Shown piece after piece: positions 1 through 3,702 of a stretch of 9,924 bases of DNA (the first letter of the stretch is position 1; every line of letters begins with the position of its first letter). The notes below the pieces were generated by a model. The model made no database searches. It saw nothing but the letters and a program-made list of their open reading frames with translations, and was not told where the DNA came from. The stretch lies in assembly GCA_964415245.1 (NCBI GenBank), contig CAYQAJ010000196.1:1-9924 (forward strand), in the 5' to 3' direction. Origin of the DNA: CAYQAJ01 sp964415245 (lineage in GTDB: Bacteria > Planctomycetota > Planctomycetia > Pirellulales > Pirellulaceae). Position numbers and translations under genes: made by a program.

Positions 1-39
1 CGCCGCCGCTGAAAACGTACGGCTTCTCGGCATCGACAT
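1..39 (-). CDS. Possible 5' end of a leftward gene, cut by the window edge
   Basis: On the minus strand an ATG at position 39 (with a second in-frame ATG at 33) opens a frame without stops to the window edge, reading MSMPRSRTFSAAA. Only 13 codons are visible, so no family can be assigned. The main support is context: a good promoter candidate lies 50-80 bases upstream on the same strand (90-118), which would give a leader of about 45 bases. There is no strong Shine-Dalgarno sequence; only a weak AAGG lies very close to the ATG. It may be a chance frame. Confidence 0.2.
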   Translation of the reverse strand, partial: MSMPRSRTFSAAA

Positions 40-89
40 GCCTTGAAAGCCGCGGGTGCGAATTGCCAAGGAACAGTTCTACCGTCTCT

Positions 90-118
90 ATGCTACGCGC
101 GGGCGGTTGAGATGTCAA
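90..118 (-). promoter_or_regulatory. Sigma70-type promoter candidate facing left
   Basis: Read on the minus strand, a perfect TTGACA (plus-strand bases 113-118) is followed after exactly 17 bases by TAGCAT (90-95), which matches TATAAT at four of six positions. Consensus -35 and optimal spacing make this a credible housekeeping promoter. Transcription would start near position 83 and run out of the left end of the window, fitting a gene starting at 39 or 33. This is sequence matching only. Confidence 0.4.
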
Positions 119-183
119 TATGACTTTGTAAAAAAGTACTACTGACTTATCTGGTTCGGGCCGGACGCCTGAGGAGAGGAGCT

Positions 184-304
184 GGCGATTGGGGGCTAGG
201 GATTGGCGGTCGGGCACTGGACATCAAAAAGCATCCGTGCTGGTCCGTGGTCGTCCGTGTGCGGCAAAAAGCGGCGATTGAACGTTGGGGGCTGGGGTTT
301 CGGG
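184..304. repeat. Degenerate G-rich direct repeats in non-coding spacer
   Basis: Two imperfect copies of a G-rich segment lie in this non-coding stretch. TTGGGGGCTAGGGATT at 189-204 matches TTGGGGGCTGGGGTTT at 285-300 in 14 of 16 bases, and each is preceded by GGCGATTG (184-191 and 273-280). Between them is a short decamer repeat (233-262). From memory, similar 'gattgggggctaggg' strings are common in planctomycete intergenic DNA and look like decayed repetitive sequence. No gene is apparent between 40 and 448 on either strand. Confidence 0.5.
233..262. repeat. Three-unit 10-bp tandem repeat with TCCGTG core
   Basis: Three consecutive decamers share the core TCCGTG: ATCCGTGCTG (233-242), GTCCGTGGTC (243-252) and GTCCGTGTGC (253-262). 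The array is flanked by CAAAAAGC on both sides (about 225-232 and 265-272). The 10-base period is close to one helical turn, so the cores lie on one face of the DNA. Similar TCCGTG strings are, from memory, widespread intergenic repeats in several bacterial phyla. No function can be assigned. Confidence 0.5.
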
Positions 305-331
305 CGTTATCATCGGCAGCGGTTCGAAATC

Positions 332-360
332 GTGACAATGGGATAGCCGATGGCTAGAAT
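332..360 (+). promoter_or_regulatory. Sigma70-type promoter for the 449-1394 gene pair
   Basis: GTGACA (332-337, five of six to TTGACA) is followed after exactly 17 bases by TAGAAT (355-360, five of six to TATAAT). Transcription would start near 367, leaving a leader of about 80 bases before the ATG at 449. This is the best rightward promoter match in the upstream spacer, and it is placed to drive the small protein and probably the methyltransferase behind it. Confidence 0.5.
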
Positions 361-448
361 TGGAATGGCGCCGCCCGCTGGTCGGAAATCGGTCGCGCAA
401 TTGGGTTGGCTCTGGTCAACGTGCAAAAAGTACTGTTGAGCACAGCGG

Positions 449-694
449 ATGAAACGGAAGAAGGCCTACGGTTTTTCGTTGGTGTTGACAGCGCCCATGC
501 TCAGTCCCGCCGATTGCGAAGCGCTGTACGAAGCCGGTTGCGACGACGGCACCATCGTGACGCGCAGCGGAGTCACTTTCATTGCATTCGACCGGAAGGC
601 CGAGTCCCTCGAACAGGCGATTCGCTCGGCGACGGCCGACGTGCGCGCGGCCGGATTCGAGGTCAAGCGAGTGGAGATGCCGGCACTGGTTTAG
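449..694 (+). CDS. Small conserved protein of unknown function, possibly a truncated regulator
   Basis: Encodes 81 residues starting MKRKKAYGFSLVL. The ATG at 449 is the only usual start, since an in-frame stop lies at 437-439. The pattern of a beta-like FSLVL strand, then ALYEAGCDDGTI (about 25-36), VTFIAFDRKAESL (42-54) and an amphipathic AIRSATADVRAAGFEV segment (57-72), resembles a family I recall from planctomycetes, actinobacteria and cyanobacteria. Members open with a compact alpha/beta domain, and many continue into a helix-turn-helix. This protein stops just where that second part would begin, so it may be a short family member or a truncated regulator. No membrane segment or signal peptide is seen. 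The Shine-Dalgarno sequence is weak (GAG at 438-440). The methyltransferase starts 37 bases downstream, so the two may be co-transcribed. Function unknown. Confidence 0.75.
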   Translation: MKRKKAYGFSLVLTAPMLSPADCEALYEAGCDDGTIVTRSGVTFIAFDRKAESLEQAIRSATADVRAAGFEVKRVEMPALV

Positions 695-731
695 CTCGAT
701 CAGCGTCGCCCCGATTCGCGGTCGCGAACAC

Positions 732-1394
732 ATGACCCACGTTACCGCCGAGCAGGTTGAGGCTGGGCAGGCTGTTTATACGCGGGAGAATCTGCGGCTG
801 TATGATCTGATTGTGCTCGGCATATCGAATCGGTTCATCTGGCGGTGTCCCACGCGGCGGATTTTGCGGCACTATAACGAGCACGTGTCGGCCAATCATC
901 TGGACGTCGGCGTGGGCACGGGCTACTTTCTCGATCGCTCCCGGTTTCCTTCCGCCACGCCGCGCGTGGCACTGCTCGATCTCAACGAGAATTCGCTACA
1001 GTTCACCTCGCGGCGAATCGCCCGGTATCGGCCCGAGGTTTATCGTGGGAACGTCTTGGAGCCGATCCGACTGGGAGCAGACAGATTCGATTCGGTGGGA
1101 ATCAACTACCTGCTGCACTGTTTGCCCGGCGCGATCGAGTCGAAGGCGGTCGCGCTGGATCATCTCAAGGAGTGGATGAATCCCGGCGGCGTGCTGTTCG
1201 GGTCGACGCTGCTAACGGGGGGCGTCAAACGAAACCGCTTCGCCAGGCGGCTCATGGAAGCCTACAACAAGCAGGGCATCTTCTCGAACGCCAGCGACAG
1301 CCTCGAAGGACTCGAATCCGCGCTGCGCCAGCGGCTCGACGAAGTCCAAATCGAAGTCGTGGGCTGCGCCGCGCTGTTCTCGGGCCGCGTGTGA
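732..1394 (+). CDS. Class I SAM-dependent methyltransferase
   Basis: Encodes 220 residues and transfers a methyl group from S-adenosylmethionine to an unidentified acceptor. The Rossmann-fold signature is clear: motif I LDVGVGTGYF (57-66) binds the cofactor, the acidic strand end VALLDLNENS (79-88) supplies Asp83 for the ribose, and FDSVGINYLLHCLPG (119-133) corresponds to motif IV. NPGGVLFGSTLL (150-161) follows. The N-terminal segment IVLGISNRFIWRCPTRRIL and the C-terminal NKQGIFSNASDSLEGLE and EVVGCAALFSGR are highly characteristic strings of a conserved but functionally unassigned subfamily. The length fits a complete single-domain cytosolic enzyme. The start at 732 is chosen because homologous-looking sequence begins soon after it; the frame is open further upstream but would overlap the preceding gene. 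The Shine-Dalgarno sequence is poor. It lies 37 bases after the small protein at 449-694 and probably shares its transcript. Confidence 0.88.
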   Translation: MTHVTAEQVEAGQAVYTRENLRLYDLIVLGISNRFIWRCPTRRILRHYNEHVSANHLDVGVGTGYFLDRSRFPSATPRVALLDLNENSLQFTSRRIARYRPEVYRGNVLEPIRLGADRFDSVGINYLLHCLPGAIESKAVALDHLKEWMNPGGVLFGSTLLTGGVKRNRFARRLMEAYNKQGIFSNASDSLEGLESALRQRLDEVQIEVVGCAALFSGRV

Positions 1395-1408
1395 TGCTCG
1401 GGTTCATC

Positions 1409-1433
1409 GCGAAAGCGCGAAGAGGCGAAAGCG
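1409..1433. repeat. Short direct repeat GCGAAAGCG, two copies
   Basis: GCGAAAGCG occurs at 1409-1417 and again at 1425-1433, 16 bases apart, just after the methyltransferase stop. It looks like low-complexity intergenic repeat rather than a defined signal. There is no downstream T-run to suggest a terminator. Confidence 0.4.
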
Positions 1434-1465
1434 TGAATGGGGAGTAAACAGGGAGTTTCGGGTAG

Positions 1466-1482
1466 GTCAGGCTTTGCCTGAC
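1466..1482. repeat. Palindromic repeat GTCAGGC-TTT-GCCTGAC
   Basis: A perfect 7-bp stem with a 3-base loop lies in the spacer between the methyltransferase and the toxin-antitoxin pair. No T-run follows, so it is not a classic intrinsic terminator, although the hairpin could still protect or end the upstream transcript. The flanking text 'gtaggtcaggc...gcctgacgaa' resembles a dispersed palindrome I recall from planctomycete intergenic regions. Confidence 0.55.
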
Positions 1483-1507
1483 GAATGATATCCCCTGCAC
1501 ACTGGGT

Positions 1508-1537
1508 TTGGATTTCGGTCGGCTACGTCGTTACAAT
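1508..1537 (+). promoter_or_regulatory. Promoter candidate for the toxin-antitoxin operon
   Basis: TACAAT (1532-1537) is a five-of-six match to a -10 element and lies 20 bases before the antitoxin ATG. A weak -35 candidate, TTGGAT (1508-1513), is 18 bases upstream. Toxin-antitoxin operons of this kind are usually autoregulated by their own complex at the promoter, but I see no clear operator palindrome here. Confidence 0.35.
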
Positions 1538-1544
1538 TTGGCGT

Positions 1545-1549
1545 GGAGG
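1545..1549 (+). promoter_or_regulatory. Shine-Dalgarno GGAGG that fixes the antitoxin start at 1558
   Basis: GGAGG lies 8 bases before the ATG at 1558. An upstream in-frame GTG at 1543 would place this signal inside the coding sequence, so 1558 is the better start. Confidence 0.7.
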
Positions 1550-1557
1550 TGCTGGCC

Positions 1558-1809
1558 ATGGCTACGGTTGAGAGCTTGCTTGCCGACGCTGCGCGGTTGC
1601 CGGTGGCGGAGCGAATTCAGTTGATCGACGCGATCTGGGACACGCTGCCTGCCGATTCCCTTCCCCCTCTGAGCGACGAGTGGCGGGCGGAAATCGAGAG
1701 GCGTTCGGCCCAGTTCGATGCCGGGGCGACCGAGACGGTATCGTGGGAGGAAATCCGAGACGAGGCGTTGCGCCGAGCCGGGGTGACGATGCCGGATGCG
1801 AACCGTTGA
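1558..1809 (+). CDS. Addiction module antitoxin (PF09720-like)
   Basis: Encodes 83 residues. The sequence ESLLADAARLPVAERIQLIDAIWDTL is split by family-typical features: LPVAERIQLIDAIWDTL (14-30) is the hallmark N-terminal helix of the putative addiction module component family, DEWRAEIERR (40-49) is the second conserved block, and the C-terminal SWEEIRDEALRR matches the usual 'sWeevr' ending that contacts the toxin. Such proteins bind and neutralise a ParE/RelE-type toxin, are easily degraded, and usually repress their own operon. The toxin gene starts 14 bases before this gene's stop, in another frame, so translation of the two is coupled. Assignment is firm from motifs plus pairing; the exact partner activity is inferred. 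Confidence 0.9.
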   Translation: MATVESLLADAARLPVAERIQLIDAIWDTLPADSLPPLSDEWRAEIERRSAQFDAGATETVSWEEIRDEALRRAGVTMPDANR

Positions 1810-2086
1810 ATACCTGCGCGGCGCGCGTCAAGACTTCGACGAGTCGTTCGACTGGTATGCCGAGAGAAGTCTGCCGGCCGCAACGCGCTTTGCGGGTGCC
1901 GTCGACGCGGCGCTGGTAAGGATCGTCGCTGATCCCCTTCAATTCGCCAGCCCGGACGGCATGCATCGCGAGTGCCCGGTGAAGCGGTTTCCCTACCGCG
2001 TTGTGTATCGCATCGTCGAGGATCGCGTGCTGGTCGTCGCCATTGCGCACGCCAAACGACGGCCCGGTTATTGGAAGCGGCGCTAG
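1796..2086 (+). CDS. ParE/RelE-family type II toxin
   Basis: Encodes 96 residues of the RelE/ParE fold. ARQDFDESFDWYAERS (10-25) is the conserved first amphipathic helix, FAGAVDAALVRIVADPLQFA is the second, and HRECPVKRFPYRVVYRIVEDRVLVVAIAHAKRRPGYW forms the C-terminal beta sheet with the family's KRFPY and 'AHAKRRPGYW' end. RelE members cut mRNA on the ribosome and ParE members poison DNA gyrase; the sequence looks more ParE-like, but the target cannot be read with confidence. The start at 1796 overlaps the antitoxin stop by 14 bases, and no separate Shine-Dalgarno sequence is evident, so it probably depends on antitoxin translation. The length is normal and the frame intact, so the module is likely functional. 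Confidence 0.9.
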   Translation: MRTVEYLRGARQDFDESFDWYAERSLPAATRFAGAVDAALVRIVADPLQFASPDGMHRECPVKRFPYRVVYRIVEDRVLVVAIAHAKRRPGYWKRR

Positions 2087-2157
2087 CAGCCCCGTCGGGA
2101 CCGGTTGATGCGACCTTGCACCGTTTGGCCGATTCTGTCAGGTTGGGGTCTGTCAAC

Positions 2158-2163
2158 AGGAGG
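2158..2163 (+). promoter_or_regulatory. Strong Shine-Dalgarno AGGAGG for the DUF3467 gene
   Basis: AGGAGG ends 7 bases before the ATG at 2171, the best ribosome-binding site in this part of the window. It decides the start over the longer frame that is open from 2105. Confidence 0.8.
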
Positions 2164-2170
2164 CCGTGTT

Positions 2171-2569
2171 ATGGATAAGCCGAATCCCAACGTGGGGCAA
2201 GGACAATCGGGCGGTGGGCCGCAGTCGCGATCGGCGCCGGGTGCGGGGGGACAGGCGGCGCGGCAGGTGCCGGTGATCGAGGTCGACGATTCGCGGGCCG
2301 TTGCCACGTATTCCAACTTCTGCCGCGTGCGGGGCGGGCCGGACGAGCTGATGATCGACTTCGGGCTGAACATGCAGGGTCTGGGAGCCGGGGTACCGAG
2401 CAAGCCAGTGCCGATCGATCACCGCATCGTGCTCAATTACGTGACGGCCAAGCGCATGCTGCACGCGCTGGCGCTGGCGGTGCAACACCATGAGTCGATC
2501 TTCGGCCCGATCGAGGTGGACGCCCAAAAGCGGATGATCCGGCCGGCACCAGGGGGGAATTCGGAGTAG
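2171..2569 (+). CDS. DUF3467 domain protein
   Basis: Encodes 132 residues. An N-terminal Gly/Gln/Ala-rich disordered tail (about 1-37) precedes a compact domain. VATYSNFCRVRGGPDELMIDFG (about 44-65) is the DUF3467 signature, followed by an LNMQ segment and a VPIDHRIVLNYVTAKRMLHALALAVQHHE helix (81-109) and FGPIEVDAQKRM. These short cytosolic proteins are widespread in planctomycetes and other bacteria and have no established biochemical role. The fold is predicted mixed, and nothing in the sequence indicates enzyme residues. It follows the toxin gene by 84 bases and has its own strong Shine-Dalgarno sequence, so it is probably not part of the toxin-antitoxin operon, although readthrough is possible. 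A candidate intrinsic terminator lies just downstream. Family assignment is confident; function is unknown. Confidence 0.85.
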   Translation: MDKPNPNVGQGQSGGGPQSRSAPGAGGQAARQVPVIEVDDSRAVATYSNFCRVRGGPDELMIDFGLNMQGLGAGVPSKPVPIDHRIVLNYVTAKRMLHALALAVQHHESIFGPIEVDAQKRMIRPAPGGNSE

Positions 2570-2595
2570 GGCGAGTTTGCGTGGCGGATAAGTGT

Positions 2596-2625
2596 CGCCT
2601 CTCGCTCCGCGGGAGGGCGTCTTTT
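2596..2625 (+). terminator. Candidate intrinsic terminator after the DUF3467 gene
   Basis: A GC-rich imperfect stem (CGCC-TCTC pairing with GGGA-GGGCG, one bulged G and one G-T wobble, 2596-2619) is followed directly by TCTTTT (2620-2625). It lies 27 bases after the stop codon of the DUF3467 gene. Stem strength and a T-run make it a reasonable rho-independent terminator. Confidence 0.45.
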
Positions 2626-2685
2626 CGCTGAGTCAGATCCGATTCAGATCGCGGGGACTCGTTCGTCTTCAAGCTTGAGCGTAAA

Positions 2686-2716
2686 GCAGGCGGACGGCAC
2701 GGCGGAGCGTGCCTGC
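2686..2716. repeat. Palindrome beyond the DUF1080 stop, possible transcription end
   Basis: GGCACG-GCGGAG-CGTGCC (2696-2713) forms a 6-bp stem with a 6-base loop. An alternative longer pairing uses GCAGGC (2686-2691) with GCCTGC (2711-2716). The element touches the stop codon of the minus-strand DUF1080 gene and sits between two convergent genes, where a transcription-ending hairpin is expected. No T-run is present on either side. The string 'gcaggc..ggcacg..gcgtgcctgcta' resembles a dispersed planctomycete repeat I recall. Confidence 0.45.
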
Positions 2717-3465
2717 TACGGTGTTGCGTCTTCTTCCTTTTGGGGCTTTTCTTCCCCGAGTCTCGTCAGCACGACGTGTTTCACTGCGCCCTTGGTGTAC
2801 CACGTGACAATGCCCAGGGGTCGGGCCGGTTCCTGTTCCCACCAGATCGATAACTTCTTATCTTTGATCTTTGCATCGACGATTTTTTCGTCGTCGAGCC
2901 ACGCCTGTACCACTTCGGCCGTCACGCGGAGGCGGATGCGGTACCAGCGGTCGCGCTCGAACTCGGTGTAGCCGGTGGTTTCGTTCTCGACGGCCGAGCG
3001 GTCGTCGAGGTTCGAGATGCCGGTCACACCGCCCCCCCAGCCGCCGATGATGAGCGATAGGTACGAATCGTTCACCGGGAAGGTGAGCCCACAGAAAAAG
3101 TCGTCGCCGTCGATGCGCTTGGCCTGCAGCGAGATTTCGTAGTCGATGCGGGGCAGCTTGCCGGTGTACGAAATGCCGGTGGCCGGTTCTCCCTTGCCCA
3201 GCACGATGGTGCCGTCGGCAACCTCAACTTTGCCGTGGCGCTTGAAGTCGAACTTGTCGATGACCCGCCAGCCGTCGAGGTTCTTGCCGTTGAAGAGGGA
3301 GGTGGTCTCTTTGTCGTCGGTTGAGTTTTTTGGGTCGGCGGTGTCGTCGTCGCAGAGCGCGGGGGAGTTGATGATCGCGACTATTGTGAGCGTCAGTAGG
3401 AGCGCGAAACTGCAACCGGAGGTGGATCGCGTGCGGGAAAAAATGCGCGTGCAAGATAATTGCAT
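2716..3465 (-). CDS. Secreted DUF1080 (3-keto-disaccharide hydrolase-like) protein
   Basis: Encodes 249 residues. Residues 1-38 look like a signal peptide: an arginine-containing start, a hydrophobic SFALLLTLTIVAIINS core (19-34), then ALC before an acidic DDDTAD stretch, so it is likely exported. The DUF1080 domain (PF06439) runs from about 54 to 235, opening with the hallmark SLFNGKNLDGWRV (56-68). It continues with a concanavalin-like beta pattern including YEISLQAKRIDGDDFFCGLTF, WYRIRLRVTAEVVQAWLDDEKI and PLGIVTWYTKGAVKHVVLTRL. The family includes 3-keto-glycoside hydrolases and is greatly expanded in planctomycetes; the substrate here cannot be told. The tail after 238 is charged and probably disordered. 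GGAG (plus-strand 3474-3477) lies 8 bases before the ATG. The gene diverges from lhr and converges with the DUF3467 gene. Confidence 0.9.
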   Translation of the reverse strand: MQLSCTRIFSRTRSTSGCSFALLLTLTIVAIINSPALCDDDTADPKNSTDDKETTSLFNGKNLDGWRVIDKFDFKRHGKVEVADGTIVLGKGEPATGISYTGKLPRIDYEISLQAKRIDGDDFFCGLTFPVNDSYLSLIIGGWGGGVTGISNLDDRSAVENETTGYTEFERDRWYRIRLRVTAEVVQAWLDDEKIVDAKIKDKKLSIWWEQEPARPLGIVTWYTKGAVKHVVLTRLGEEKPQKEEDATP

Positions 3466-3519
3466 GGTTGGTACTCCGGTCGATCGAGGGTTTCGCGTTC
3501 TCCGCAGGCGCGAGCGGTA

Positions 3520-3538
3520 TTCCCGAGGCTAGCGGGAA
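3520..3538. repeat. Hairpin TTCCCG-AGGCTAG-CGGGAA in the divergent spacer
   Basis: A perfect 6-bp stem with a 7-base loop lies 55 bases upstream of the DUF1080 start codon (minus strand), in its probable leader or promoter. On the minus strand TTGCCG and TAGCCT are spaced 17 bases apart across it, a weak promoter match. It could be an operator, a leader hairpin or another short repeat. Confidence 0.35.
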
Positions 3539-3586
3539 GCGCCGGTGGCGGCAACTGCGCGTGGTGCCGGAAAATCGCCCTTACAC

Positions 3587-3679
3587 GCTGTTTCAAAACC
3601 GTCTGCGGAGAAGGGGACAGGCACAATTTGCTCCGCGGACTGCGCAAATTGAGCCAGTCCCCGACGGTTTTGAAACAGC
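3587..3679. repeat. REP-like inverted-repeat element, copy 1, upstream of lhr
   Basis: A 93-bp element with perfect 17-bp outer arms, GCTGTTTCAAAACCGTC (3587-3603) and GACGGTTTTGAAACAGC (3663-3679). Nested inside are GGGGACAGGCACAATTTGC (3613-3631) and GCAAATTGAGCCAGTCCCC (3644-3662), complementary except at two positions. The whole would fold into a long cruciform or RNA hairpin. It shares its core with two elements inside lhr. The right end lies 23 bases before the lhr ATG at 3703, so it occupies the position of the promoter or leader. It resembles REP elements moved by RAYT (REP-associated tyrosine) transposases; no such transposase gene is in this window. Confidence 0.85.
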
Positions 3680-3695
3680 TTATTAGTGGTAGAAT
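3670..3695 (+). promoter_or_regulatory. Promoter candidate for lhr, with a possibly leaderless transcript
   Basis: TAGAAT (3690-3695) is a five-of-six -10 match. Transcription 7-8 bases downstream would begin at or next to the ATG at 3703, giving a leaderless mRNA, which fits the lack of a Shine-Dalgarno sequence. The best upstream -35-like hexamer is TTGAAA (3670-3675, five of six), but it lies only 14 bases away and inside the right arm of the inverted repeat. The -10 is plausible; the -35 is doubtful. Confidence 0.35.
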
Positions 3696-3702
3696 GGCGG
3701 CC

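Noticed and set aside
147..338. 63-codon minus-strand frame in the left spacer
   Set aside because: It translates the G-rich and TCCGTG repeats and has no Shine-Dalgarno sequence or family resemblance.
1543..1557. GTG start at 1543 for the antitoxin
   Set aside because: It would bury the GGAGG site at 1545-1549. The ATG at 1558 has ideal spacing and matches the usual family start.
2111..2144. Promoter for the DUF3467 gene (TTGCAC at 2116-2121)
   Set aside because: No acceptable -10 hexamer at 16-18 bases; not supported.
1617..2156. Minus-strand open frames across the toxin-antitoxin pair
   Set aside because: The plus strand carries two clear family proteins here; the reverse frames are Arg-rich and featureless.
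2671..2680. Palindrome TCAAGCTTGA between the convergent genes
   Set aside because: Too short and isolated to interpret.
3460..3702. Upstream extension of lhr from ATG 3460
   Set aside because: The frame is open, but it would run through the DUF1080 leader and hairpin copy 1, overlaps the divergent gene start, lacks a ribosome site, and adds sequence unlike any Lhr N-terminus.
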